This document shows positions 32,519-40,309 of a DNA stretch of 64,000 nt, piece by piece. This DNA is from JAYFQF01 sp034927285 (GTDB lineage Bacteria; Bacillota; Peptococcia; DRI-13; UBA5745): the NCBI GenBank assembly GCA_034927285.1, contig JAYFQF010000004.1, forward strand, positions 62,001 through 126,000, given 5' to 3'. Within the stretch, counting starts at the first letter, position 1. The number at the start of each line of letters is the position of its first letter. The notes beneath the pieces are model-generated. The model did no database searches, was not told where the DNA came from, and saw only the letters and a list, made by a program, of their open reading frames with translations. Made by a program: the position numbers and the translations under genes.

Positions 32519-33853
32519 GTGACAATGCATTCCGTCCGGTTGGATAAAGAGCGCTGCGTGGGTTGCACCACCTGTATCAAGACTTGTCCGACTCAAGCGA
32601 TCCGGGTGAAAAAAGGCAAAGCCAGAATTATCGAGAGCCGGTGCATTGACTGCGGCGAATGCATCAGGGTATGTCCCACTTATGCCAAAGTGGCCCGGAC
32701 AAAAAGCCTGGATATGATCAAAGACTTCCGCTATCCGGTAGCGGTGGTTTCGCCGGCCCTCTACGGTCAGTTCCCCGCCGGCACCGATATTAATCTGATC
32801 TTTTCCGGATTGCGGGAAATGGGGTTTAAGCGGGTAGTGGACGTAGCCAGAGGAGCGGAATATCTGGGCAGGTTTATCAACGAATATATGGAGGAGCACC
32901 CGGAAATCCGGCCGGTGATTTCTTCCGGCTGTCCCACGGTAACCCGGCTGATCACCGTACGCTTTCCGGAGCTGGCGGAAAACGTGATCCCGATTAATCA
33001 GCCCATGGAGATCATGGCCAAGCTGGTAAGGCAGCGGATGGAGCGGGAAGGCTATCCAAAAGAGGAGATCGGCATTTTTTATATTGCCCCCTGCACCGCG
33101 GAAGTGACGTCCGGCCGCCGGCCCATCGGCTTTGGCGATCCGGTCATCAACGCCAGCATCTCCATTTCCGACGTCTTCTGGCCCTTATTTAATATCGTCA
33201 AGGGATTGAAAAAGCCTACGGAAAAGCTCCAGGCCGGCTCTGTCGGCCTCCGCTGGGCCTGCGTGGGCGGCGAGGCCAAGATGGTGGACAAAAAATACAG
33301 CTCTTTGGCGGTAGACGGCCTAAGCCATCTGATCGAGGTGCTGGAATCCCTGTCCATCGGACGGCTCCAGGGGATCGACTATATCGAAGGGCGGGCCTGC
33401 AGCGGCGGTTGCGTAGGCGGTGTGCTGACCATAGAGAACGCCTATGTGGCCAAGGAGATCATCCGGCAGGCCTGCCGGAATAATCAGCGGGTTCCCTTTA
33501 ACGCTTTGGAAGAAGAATACCACTGGCAGGACTTCCGCTGGAGGCAGGGGCTTGAGTACCGCTCCGCCCTGCTTTTGGACGCCAAGCCAGAAGTAGCCAT
33601 GCTGAAGATGGAAGCGGTAAACGATATCCTGAAAAAACTGCCGGGCATGGACTGCGGCGCCTGCGGCGCGCCCAACTGCCGGACCCTGGCGGAGGATATC
33701 GTCCAGGACGAGGCGGACCAGATGGATTGCATCTTCGTCTTCCGGGAAAAGGTGGCCAGCCTGGCGGAGGATATGATCAGAATCTCCCGGAAGCTGCCGA
33801 TCTCCCTTGCTTCCGACGACGGGGAAGAGGAGCCGGAGCCGGAAGACGATTGA
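32519..33853 (+). CDS. iron-hydrogenase-like protein with ferredoxin domains, probable sensory/regulatory type
   Basis: 444 residues. An N-terminal 2[4Fe-4S] ferredoxin (CVGCTTCIKTCP and CIDCGECIRVCP) is followed by an H-cluster domain and a C-terminal Fe-S domain (CGACGAPNC). The three H-cluster loops are present but altered: L1 reads SSGCPTV instead of TSCCPxW, keeping the cluster ligand and losing the proton-relay Cys; L2 reads APCTAEV, where the Lys of MPCxxKxxE is Glu; L3 reads CSGGCVGG with both ligand cysteines. All four [4Fe-4S]H ligands are thus kept. Such proteins resemble the putative sensory [FeFe]-hydrogenase groups rather than catalytic HydA. GTG 32519 is best placed behind GAGGTG. 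Confidence 0.85.
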   Translation: MTMHSVRLDKERCVGCTTCIKTCPTQAIRVKKGKARIIESRCIDCGECIRVCPTYAKVARTKSLDMIKDFRYPVAVVSPALYGQFPAGTDINLIFSGLREMGFKRVVDVARGAEYLGRFINEYMEEHPEIRPVISSGCPTVTRLITVRFPELAENVIPINQPMEIMAKLVRQRMEREGYPKEEIGIFYIAPCTAEVTSGRRPIGFGDPVINASISISDVFWPLFNIVKGLKKPTEKLQAGSVGLRWACVGGEAKMVDKKYSSLAVDGLSHLIEVLESLSIGRLQGIDYIEGRACSGGCVGGVLTIENAYVAKEIIRQACRNNQRVPFNALEEEYHWQDFRWRQGLEYRSALLLDAKPEVAMLKMEAVNDILKKLPGMDCGACGAPNCRTLAEDIVQDEADQMDCIFVFREKVASLAEDMIRISRKLPISLASDDGEEEPEPEDD

Positions 33854-34036
33854 GGAGGGATTCCCCTTTCTCCCGGTTCCTGAATTGCTTTTCGCCGGCA
33901 AATCGCCAGAACACCGTACCGACGTTGACAAGTCCCGCTTTTAATATTGGGATGAGCTTGGATAATCCTGCCGCGAAAAGCAGTTGCAATAATCCGAATA
34001 AGGATGTTCCGGCATACTGTTCTTTAAGAATGACCG

Positions 34037-34085
34037 CTTAGAGGCATCGGCTTCCTCTTAGAGGCTCAGCATCCTCTTACGAGCA
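34037..34085. repeat. imperfect ~20-bp direct repeats in non-coding DNA
   Basis: CTTAGAGGC occurs at 34037-34045 and 34057-34065, followed by a diverged third copy (CTTACGAGC) about 20 bases on. The surrounding stretch 33854-34112 has no gene; a TTGACA at 33925-33930 has no matching -10. Confidence 0.5.
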
Positions 34086-34112
34086 TCGTTTGAGATAACG
34101 CATTTACAAAAC

Positions 34113-34162
34113 AAAAGGGCGCGCCGCATTACGCTTAAAACGCATTACGGCCCGCCCTTTTT
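34113..34162. terminator. bidirectional terminator between the hydrogenase-like gene and the DUF1858 gene
   Basis: AAAAGGGCG (34113-34121) pairs with CGCCCTTTT (34153-34161); both strands end in T-runs, and GCATTACG appears on each side of the loop. Confidence 0.8.
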
Positions 34163-34185
34163 ATTTTCCCGGCGATGTCTTGGTC

Positions 34186-34386
34186 TTATTCCTTGTCTTC
34201 CAAAGCCGCGTTCAGGTCATCCACCAATTGGTCCACATCAATGCCGTGAACCTCGGCCCCCTGGCTCAAGGTCTCAAACCGGGCAGCCAGGCAGCCGATG
34301 CAGCCCAGGCCGTATTCCCTGAACACAGGCAGGACTTCAGGGTGCTCCATAACGATATCGGTAATGGACATATCCTTGCTAATCAT
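34186..34386 (-). CDS. DUF1858-domain protein with redox CxxC
   Basis: 66 residues: a small helical DUF1858 domain (SITDIVMEHPEVLPVFREYG) with the pair LGCIGC. Relatives are described as hybrid-cluster-protein-associated redox disulfide domains; this one could bind a metal or act in thiol redox, but no function is established. The ribosome site TAGGAGG precedes the ATG on the minus strand. Upstream are two tandem copies of an 11-bp repeat that might be an operator. It is a single-gene unit on the opposite strand to its neighbours. Confidence 0.88.
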   Translation of the reverse strand: MISKDMSITDIVMEHPEVLPVFREYGLGCIGCLAARFETLSQGAEVHGIDVDQLVDDLNAALEDKE

Positions 34387-34405
34387 AAAACAGCCTCCTA
34401 TCTAT

Positions 34406-34427
34406 TTACATACAAGTTACATACAAG
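34406..34427. repeat. 11-bp perfect tandem repeat upstream of the DUF1858 gene
   Basis: TTACATACAAG at 34406-34416 and again at 34417-34427, between the divergent DUF1858 and DUF1015 genes and just outside the DUF1858 ribosome site. Possible regulator-binding site. Confidence 0.6.
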
Positions 34428-34550
34428 CTTATTATGTTTATCTACTGAAAAAATTATATCAAACTATATTTAAATAGCAACAGGTTTTTTGGGCTTTCTC
34501 TGGCAAAGAAAAAATGATAAAATAGGTTATTGAGAAAGGGGCGGTGTAAT

Positions 34551-35714
34551 TTGACAAATATTTACGGACTGAGCGGACTCCGGCCGGCAGCGGAAGCGGT
34601 GAAGCCGCTGACCTGTCCCCCTTATGATGTGATTAAACCGGGCACCAGGCTGGAAGCCATCCTGAAGGCAAACGAAAGGTCCCTTTATCATATCGTCCTG
34701 GGCGAAGAACCCGTGGAAACCCTGGCGGCCTTCTTGCGGCAGGGGCTTTTGATCGAGGACGGGGAGCCGGCTTTTTACGTTTATGAACAGCGTTACGGCA
34801 CCGGCCGCCGGCTGGGCTTTCTGACGTCGGTGGAGGTGACTCCTTATGAGGAAAAGGAAATCATCCGCCACGAAAAGACTTTTGACGAAAAGGTGAAAGG
34901 CAGGATCCGGCTGATGGAGGAAACCGGCTACGTAACGGAGCCTATCTGGCTGCTGACCCGCAGCGGCGTCCAGGAAGTGCTGGAAGCGGCCGCGGCGGAA
35001 GAGGAGCCGGTCTATGAGTTTACTTCCGACTTTGCCGGGGAGTCCGAGCTTTCCGGGATCGAAAACCGGATATTCAAAGTATCGGAGGCTTCCTCCCTGG
35101 GCGCAAAGCTGAAAGCTCTGACGGCCCGGGGCCCGCTGTATATCGCCGACGGCCATCACCGCTACCACAGCGCTTTGCGCATGGGACTGAAACAATGCAT
35201 CGCCTATGTCTGCCAGGCAGACCAGGCCAGGATCCAGGCTTACAACCGGGTGATCCGGGGCCGCCGGCCTTTTGCCGAGATCAAAGATCAGCTGCCTTTG
35301 AAAAGGGAAACGGCCTTTGCCACACCCCGGCGCCATCATTTTGCCGTCTATACCCGGGAAGGAATATATAGCTACGGCATAGAGCAGGCGGACGAAAGCG
35401 ACGTGGTAGGCCGTCTGGATTGCAGGCTTTTGGAAAACACCCTGTATCCGCTTCTGGAACTGGAGCACAGTCTGATCAACGATCAGAGATACTTTGATTA
35501 CTATGCCGAAAGCGAATTGGTCCGAATGCAAAAAGAAGTGGACGAAGGGCGCTATGATATCGCCGTGGCCCTGCATCCTGTGGATCCTGAGGAATTAATG
35601 GCGGTGGCCGAAGCGGGCACCGGGGATCCCCGCATCGTCATGCCTGAAAAGTCCACGTTTTTTGCGCCGAAGATCCTGTCCGGCCTGTTTTTGATCCGGA
35701 CGGAAAAAAGATGA
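34551..35714 (+). CDS. DUF1015-family protein
   Basis: 387 residues. The N-terminal region (IYGLSGLRPAAEAVKPLTCPPYDVI) and the central ADGHHRYHSALRM motif are the DUF1015 signature; the His-rich ADGHHR block suggests a metal or nucleotide site, but no activity is known. Start TTG 34551 behind AAAGGGGCGGTG agrees with the family N-terminus; in-frame ATGs further upstream add seven unrelated residues. It is followed by a GNAT gene after 55 bp. Confidence 0.88.
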   Translation: MTNIYGLSGLRPAAEAVKPLTCPPYDVIKPGTRLEAILKANERSLYHIVLGEEPVETLAAFLRQGLLIEDGEPAFYVYEQRYGTGRRLGFLTSVEVTPYEEKEIIRHEKTFDEKVKGRIRLMEETGYVTEPIWLLTRSGVQEVLEAAAAEEEPVYEFTSDFAGESELSGIENRIFKVSEASSLGAKLKALTARGPLYIADGHHRYHSALRMGLKQCIAYVCQADQARIQAYNRVIRGRRPFAEIKDQLPLKRETAFATPRRHHFAVYTREGIYSYGIEQADESDVVGRLDCRLLENTLYPLLELEHSLINDQRYFDYYAESELVRMQKEVDEGRYDIAVALHPVDPEELMAVAEAGTGDPRIVMPEKSTFFAPKILSGLFLIRTEKR

Positions 35715-35769
35715 TCCCGCAAGGGAAAGTGATCCGTGTTGTATTGACAAATATACAGGAGGTGACCTC

Positions 35770-36354
35770 ATGCTGCAGGGAAGAAAAGTGATTTTGCGGC
35801 CCCTGGAGGAAAGCGATGCGGTCGTTTTACAAAAATGGTACATGGATAAGGAATTCCGCATGGCCTACGACGCCTATGAAAGCGTGGAACTGGAGACCAT
35901 TAAGGAGGAAATCCGGGCGGCCAAAGGCGGCATCTATGATCCCACCCTGACCAAGCTGCTCTTTTTGGTACTGCGTTCCCGGGACAAGGAGCCCATCGGC
36001 ATCTGCTGCCTGCGTGATATCGACCGCTTAAACGGCAATGCCGAAGTGCTTTTGGGCATCGGAGAAAAGGATATGCGCCTGGCCGGTTACGGCCTGGACC
36101 TTTTGATTGTTTTGCTGGATCTGGCCTATTATGACCTGGGTCTGCAAAAGACTTACATGAAGATCCTGGAAAGCCAGCCCTACGGTCTGCAGAATGCGGT
36201 TAAGTTCGGCTACAAGGCCGAGGGGCATCTGCGGAACCAGGCTTTCATTGAAGGAAAATATGTAAACGTCTTTTTCCTGGGCATGCTGAAAAGCGATTAT
36301 GAGAAGCTGTCCATCGTACCCAAGTGGAAAAAGGTCCAGAGGAGAAGGAAATGA
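35770..36354 (+). CDS. GNAT-family N-acetyltransferase (RimJ/RimL-like)
   Basis: 194 residues. It begins LQGRKVILRPLEESDAVVLQKWY, the typical RimJ/RimL opening, and has the acetyl-CoA-binding loop region (GIGEKDMRLAGYGLDLLIVLLDLAY) and the FGYKAEGHLRNQAFIEGKY ending. It transfers an acetyl group to an amine, either a protein N-terminus or a small molecule. AGGAGGTGACC precedes the ATG. The stop overlaps the start of the next gene (ATGA), indicating coupled translation with the P-loop protein. Confidence 0.88.
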   Translation: MLQGRKVILRPLEESDAVVLQKWYMDKEFRMAYDAYESVELETIKEEIRAAKGGIYDPTLTKLLFLVLRSRDKEPIGICCLRDIDRLNGNAEVLLGIGEKDMRLAGYGLDLLIVLLDLAYYDLGLQKTYMKILESQPYGLQNAVKFGYKAEGHLRNQAFIEGKYVNVFFLGMLKSDYEKLSIVPKWKKVQRRRK

Positions 36355-37406
36355 AAAAACCCTTGATCATCGGTTTTTGCGGCACCGCAAAAAATACGGG
36401 AAAAACCACCACAATGAAGGTGGTAATGGACGGAGCCTATGCCAAAGGGCTGACCATCGCTCTGACCAGCATCGGCTATGACGGCGAGCTGGTGGACCAT
36501 ATCACCGGCCTGCCCAAGCCCAGAATTCACGCCCTGCCGGGGACAATGGTGGCGATTGCCGACAGCTGTGCCAAAGGCAGCACCGCGGATATAGAGATTT
36601 TGAAGCATACCGATATTGAAACGGCTTTAGGAAAAGTGGTGATCGGCCGGGTCAGAAAACCGGGCCTGATCCTTTTGGCCGGCCCCACCAAATCTGTGGA
36701 AATCCGCCGGGCCAACGAATACCTGAAAGAATACGGCTGCGACCTGGTTTTGGTGGACGGGGCCTTAAGCCGCATCGCCCCCATGGTGGAAACCGACGGC
36801 ATCATCATGGCTACCGGCGCCTCCCGGACAAATAACATCGACCTTCTGGTGGAAGAAACGGCGGCTATCGCCGCCGCTTATGAGCTGCCTCTTTGGCCCC
36901 ATGACCGGGCGGAGACCGAAGCTATGGCCGCCGCGGGACAGGTGGTACGGGCCGGCTCTTTGCTGGATGAAGCCATGACGGAAGACCTGCTGGCCAAAGT
37001 CGGTCCCGGCGCCGAGGCGGTGGTACTGGAAGGCATCATCGGCCAACTGGGTTTTGAGGCGATTTTTGAACTGGGTCTGGAAAAGCTGAAGGGTAAAGCC
37101 ATCGTGGTGCAGGACCCCATTAAAATTTTAGTGTCCGGCGCGCCTACGGAACTGAAATCCTGGATGGCCAAGCTGGCCGCCGCCAATATTTCCCTGCTGG
37201 TGGTGCGGCAGGTAGCCTTGCGGCTGATTACCGTAAATCCGTTTTATCCCCGTTACCGCTACGCTACCCATGACTACGAAGCGGCTTATGTGGACAAGGA
37301 TAAGCTGAAGGAATCCATGCAGAAGCTGGTGGCCGCGCCGGTGGTAAATGTGCTGGACGAAACCGAGGAAGAGATTTTTGCCCGGGTGGCAAAGGAACTG
37401 GCCTGA
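36351..37406 (+). CDS. P-loop NTPase of uncertain function (resembles aminomutase-associated KamB-type proteins)
   Basis: 351 residues. The N-terminus has an AKNTGKTTT Walker A loop within GFCGTAKNTGKTTTMK; LVLVDGALSRIAP is a likely Walker B/switch. The pattern of a MobB/dethiobiotin-synthase-like fold with a long C-terminal half reminds me of KamB-type proteins associated with B12-dependent aminomutases, but no mutase genes are here and I hold this loosely. ATG 36351 has GGAGAAGG upstream and overlaps the GNAT stop by four bases, so the two probably act together. Confidence 0.7.
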   Translation: MKKPLIIGFCGTAKNTGKTTTMKVVMDGAYAKGLTIALTSIGYDGELVDHITGLPKPRIHALPGTMVAIADSCAKGSTADIEILKHTDIETALGKVVIGRVRKPGLILLAGPTKSVEIRRANEYLKEYGCDLVLVDGALSRIAPMVETDGIIMATGASRTNNIDLLVEETAAIAAAYELPLWPHDRAETEAMAAAGQVVRAGSLLDEAMTEDLLAKVGPGAEAVVLEGIIGQLGFEAIFELGLEKLKGKAIVVQDPIKILVSGAPTELKSWMAKLAAANISLLVVRQVALRLITVNPFYPRYRYATHDYEAAYVDKDKLKESMQKLVAAPVVNVLDETEEEIFARVAKELA

Positions 37407-37476
37407 AGACGGCGGAAAAGCCGGGAAGTTCTTTTGCTGAACCTTTGCCAAGGCCATAAGGAGGAAAAGCGCCGGC

Positions 37477-37989
37477 ATGGAAAACAGACGGAAAAAACCC
37501 CTGAAGGAGTATAAATATCTTACCAGAATCAAGGTAGAGCTGATGGTGATCACCTGTCTGATCGCTTTATTTGTCCCCATTGCGATCTGGGACGGAGGAA
37601 AATATCTGGTGGCCTTTGCCGTGGGCTGCATTGCCCTGGCTTTCGCTTTTATCACCTGGCAGGATTCACACGACAAGGTTACCTTATATAACGACTGCCT
37701 GGTTCAGGAAAAAGGCGCCGGACCATTTCGACGGGTCTATACCCTGAAATGGGGAGAAGTGGCCTATTTGAAGGATGAGACAAAGCTCTTCAGCATGGGA
37801 CGCAGCTACTATGTAAAAAACGATGGGGTAAAGGGAGAAAAACCGGTGAAAATCCGTATCAATTCTTCCCTGGGGGATTACCGGGAGCTCCTGGCTTCCG
37901 TGATCCGGCTTTCGCCAAATCTTGTGATTGACGGCCGGGCGGAAAAGATGCTGGCCAAAATGGGGATTGAATATAAAAAAAGAAAATAA
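37477..37989 (+). CDS. small membrane protein with PH-like C-terminal domain, unknown function
   Basis: 170 residues. Two adjacent membrane helices (residues about 22-40 and 44-60) are followed by a soluble beta-rich domain (KVTLYNDCLVQEKG; RRVYTLKWGEVAYLKDETKL) like the bacterial PH-domain membrane proteins. It ends in a basic tail. GGAGG precedes the ATG by about 10 bases. No specific family recognised. Confidence 0.75.
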   Translation: MENRRKKPLKEYKYLTRIKVELMVITCLIALFVPIAIWDGGKYLVAFAVGCIALAFAFITWQDSHDKVTLYNDCLVQEKGAGPFRRVYTLKWGEVAYLKDETKLFSMGRSYYVKNDGVKGEKPVKIRINSSLGDYRELLASVIRLSPNLVIDGRAEKMLAKMGIEYKKRK

Positions 37990-38030
37990 GAGGCAGGCTT
38001 CTTTCACGTTGCCATTTTTATGAATTTTTC

Positions 38031-38059
38031 TTGACAGGGCGGCAGGAAAGAGGTACTAT
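38031..38059 (+). promoter_or_regulatory. sigma-A promoter of the PerR-like gene
   Basis: TTGACA (38031-38036), exactly 17 bp, TACTAT (38054-38059), 38 bp before the start codon. Confidence 0.85.
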
Positions 38060-38062
38060 TTC

Positions 38063-38077
38063 TAATAAGAATTATTA
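38063..38077. promoter_or_regulatory. Fur/PerR-type operator
   Basis: TAATAA-GAA-TTATTA is a perfect AT-rich dyad at the expected transcription start, 4 bp downstream of the -10, resembling the PerR/Fur box. It fits autorepression by the gene product. Confidence 0.65.
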
Positions 38078-38096
38078 TTCATAAGGGATGATGGCG

Positions 38097-38513
38097 ATGA
38101 AGAAGACTCAGAGGATGACAAAACAAAAAAAGGTGATTTTGGACGTACTCCGCTCTGTGGATATCCATCCTACGGCCGAATGGATTTATCAGCAGGCCAG
38201 ACAGGAAATCCCCGGTCTTTCCTTGGGTACGGTCTATCGTAACCTGAATCTGCTGCGGGACAACGGCGAAATCCTGGAGTTGAATTACGGCAGCGGCCAG
38301 AGCCATTACGACGGACGCCCGGAAAACCACTACCACTTTATGTGCCGCCAGTGCGGCAGGGTGTTCGACGTGGAGATGGGCCTGATGAAGACCATTGAGA
38401 CGAAAGTCAAAAACCAATGTGATTTCAAAATCGAAGGTCATCGTCTGGAATTTTACGGCCTTTGCTCCGAGTGTCAGGCTTTGGAAGAGGAGAAAAAAGG
38501 GAAAGAAGCCTGA
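38097..38513 (+). CDS. perR: Fur-family transcriptional regulator, PerR-like
   Basis: 138 residues. Winged helix with SLGTVYRNLNLLRDNGEI as recognition region. Regulatory metal ligands of PerR type are recognisable: HPTAEWIY (His), SHYDGRPENHYHF (Asp and the HxH pair), and a structural zinc site in CRQC and CSEC. PerR senses peroxide by metal-catalysed histidine oxidation and represses oxidative-stress genes; in an anaerobe this suits oxygen defence. ATG 38097 is preferred over 38088 and 38091 since AAGGGA is 9 bases away. The promoter and an AT-rich dyad upstream suggest autoregulation; a terminator follows. Fur or Zur remain possible. Confidence 0.85.
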   Translation: MKKTQRMTKQKKVILDVLRSVDIHPTAEWIYQQARQEIPGLSLGTVYRNLNLLRDNGEILELNYGSGQSHYDGRPENHYHFMCRQCGRVFDVEMGLMKTIETKVKNQCDFKIEGHRLEFYGLCSECQALEEEKKGKEA

Positions 38514-38584
38514 AGCTTTCAATCCAGGGTAACTCCGGCCGGTCATTAATCAGCCTCAAATTAACCTTTCGATCCTATGAGAGG

Positions 38585-38610
38585 AGCGCTCGCCAGGGAG
38601 CGCTTTTTTT
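38585..38610 (+). terminator. intrinsic terminator after the PerR-like gene
   Basis: AGCGCTC (38585-38591), loop GCCAGG, GAGCGCT (38598-38604), then a run of T. The following 225 bp to the next gene show nothing further. Confidence 0.85.
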
Positions 38611-38835
38611 GTACGACGGCAAGCTCAGAGATAAGCGCCGGCAGGCGTCTTGCATTTGGGCTTGTTTTTTGCCTTTAAATACCGGTAAATCCAGTTCACG
38701 GAATTTCCATAAAGCCGTCAAAGGCAGGCCACATTTTCCAGGTAAAATTACGGTAAAGAATTTGAAAAACCTCCGGAAGCAGGGGCCTGAAAAGGAACCC
38801 TGAAACGGTTAAGGGAGAAGGAGGCCTGCCGGATC

Positions 38836-39618
38836 ATGGAAAGCAGACAAAGCCTGCGGCTGGTATTTTGCCGCAGGGAAGAAAAATATGGAATCAGCGA
38901 AAGCCAATACCAGGCTTTTTGGGAGGCCGCCGCGGGCCGGCTCCGGGACGAAGGCTACGGCCTCAGCCGGGTGGCCAACCTTTATTATGATACCGGGGAT
39001 TTTCTCCTGGCCCGCACCTCCATCGAGAAGCCGGCCTATAAAGAGAAGCTCCGTCTGCGGGCCTACGGCAAGGAGGATGGGGGTCCGGCCTTTTTGGAAC
39101 TGAAGAAAAAATGCGGCAGCACCGTATATAAAAGAAGGCTGCTGCTGGACGCCGAAGAAACCCGGGGCTTTCTGGCCGGCGGCTTGTTGCCGGATAAAGA
39201 TGAACAGATCCTGAGAGAGATCGGCTATGTCCTGCAGCATTATCGTCTGGCGCCAAAAGTGTATCTGGCTTACGACCGCCAGGCTTTTGTGGGAACAAAG
39301 GAGCCGGATCTGCGGATCACCTTTGACCGGAACCTGCGGCGGCGCTGGCAGGATCTAAGCCTGGAAGACCGGGGCAGCCGGCCGGTGTTTTTGCCGGACG
39401 GAAAAAGCCTGCTGATGGAAATCAAGGCGCCGGGGGCATTGCCCCTTTGGCTGGCCCGGCTTTTGGCGGAGCTTCAGCTTTATCCCGCCTCGTTTTCCAA
39501 ATACGGAACGGTATATAAAATGGATATGGCCCCGGCGGTAGCCGAAAAAGCCCGCAGGACGGCGGCGGCGGAGCTCGCCGGGGGCCGGGAAGGAGCAATG
39601 CTATGTTTGCAAGCTTAA
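38836..39618 (+). CDS. VTC-domain polyphosphate polymerase family protein
   Basis: 260 residues, the size of a stand-alone bacterial VTC domain (a CYTH/triphosphate-tunnel fold). Basic strands that line the tunnel are visible: FCRREEKYGIS, YKEKLRLRAYG, FLELKKKCGSTVYKRR, and the acidic metal-binding LLMEIKAPG near the end. The yeast homologue makes polyphosphate from ATP at a membrane; bacterial members with DUF4956 partners are inferred to do a related reaction. GGAGAAGGAGG precedes ATG 38836. It overlaps the DUF4956 gene by 16 bases, so the two are coupled. Confidence 0.88.
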   Translation: MESRQSLRLVFCRREEKYGISESQYQAFWEAAAGRLRDEGYGLSRVANLYYDTGDFLLARTSIEKPAYKEKLRLRAYGKEDGGPAFLELKKKCGSTVYKRRLLLDAEETRGFLAGGLLPDKDEQILREIGYVLQHYRLAPKVYLAYDRQAFVGTKEPDLRITFDRNLRRRWQDLSLEDRGSRPVFLPDGKSLLMEIKAPGALPLWLARLLAELQLYPASFSKYGTVYKMDMAPAVAEKARRTAAAELAGGREGAMLCLQA

Positions 39619-40274
39619 TCGGCGCCTCGGGGGAACTGAGTCTTTCGGTGCTGCTTCTTTGTACGGCGGCGGCTCTGGGCTGCGGTCTGGTCATTGCCGG
39701 CGCTTACCGGGTCCAGGGACCTTACAGCAAAAGCCTGATGATTTCCCTGGTGATGCTGCCGGCTCTGGTGGAGATCGTCATTCTGATGGTCAACGGCAAC
39801 CTGGGAGCCGGAGTGGCGGTGCTGGGAGCCTTTGGGCTGGTGCGCTTCCGGTCCGTGCCGGGCACCTCCAAGGAAATCTGTTTCATTTTTTTTGCCATGG
39901 CGGTGGGCCTGGCCATGGGCATGGGCTACGTGGGCTTCGGGATTTTAATTACCCTGATTTTATGCGCCGCTTTTCTGGCGCTTTTCAAGGCGCCTTTCGG
40001 CAACGAAGAGGAAGCCATGCGGGAGCTGCGGATCACCATGCCCGAAAACCTGGATTACACGGAGATTTTTGACGATATATTCGCGGAATACCTGGCTTAT
40101 CATTCCTTGGAAAAGGTAAAGACGGTAAATCTGGGGAGCATGTTTGAACTGACCTACCGGATCCGGCTGAAGGAGCCGCGGAGAGAAAAGGAGCTTATCG
40201 ACGGGATACGCTGCCGTAACGGCAATCTGACGGTGATCTGCTGCCGGGTTTCCGCCCAGGAGCAAAGTCTGTAG
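39603..40274 (+). CDS. DUF4956-family membrane protein
   Basis: 223 residues. About four membrane helices in residues 1-125 (LSVLLLCTAAALGCGLVIAGA; ISLVMLPALVEIVILMVNG; AVLGAFGLVRFRSVPGTSKEI; FFAMAVGLAMGMGYVGFGIL), then a cytoplasmic ferredoxin-like domain to the end. The RFRSVPG motif after helix 3 is typical of the family. DUF4956 proteins accompany VTC-domain enzymes and are thought to form the membrane part of a polymer-synthesis unit; no activity is proven. Coupled to the VTC gene by overlap, with GAAGGAGC upstream. Confidence 0.9.
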   Translation: MFASLIGASGELSLSVLLLCTAAALGCGLVIAGAYRVQGPYSKSLMISLVMLPALVEIVILMVNGNLGAGVAVLGAFGLVRFRSVPGTSKEICFIFFAMAVGLAMGMGYVGFGILITLILCAAFLALFKAPFGNEEEAMRELRITMPENLDYTEIFDDIFAEYLAYHSLEKVKTVNLGSMFELTYRIRLKEPRREKELIDGIRCRNGNLTVICCRVSAQEQSL

Positions 40275-40309
40275 GACTGAGGGCCAAAAGAGAAAGAAGG
40301 AGAAAACCC

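Noticed and set aside
33925..33950. TTGACA in the gap after the hydrogenase-like gene
   Set aside because: No -10 hexamer at 16-18 bp and no gene downstream on that strand.
35744..35769. TTGACA before the GNAT gene
   Set aside because: A -10 at 17 bp would fall at the start codon; no room for a leader with the ribosome site.
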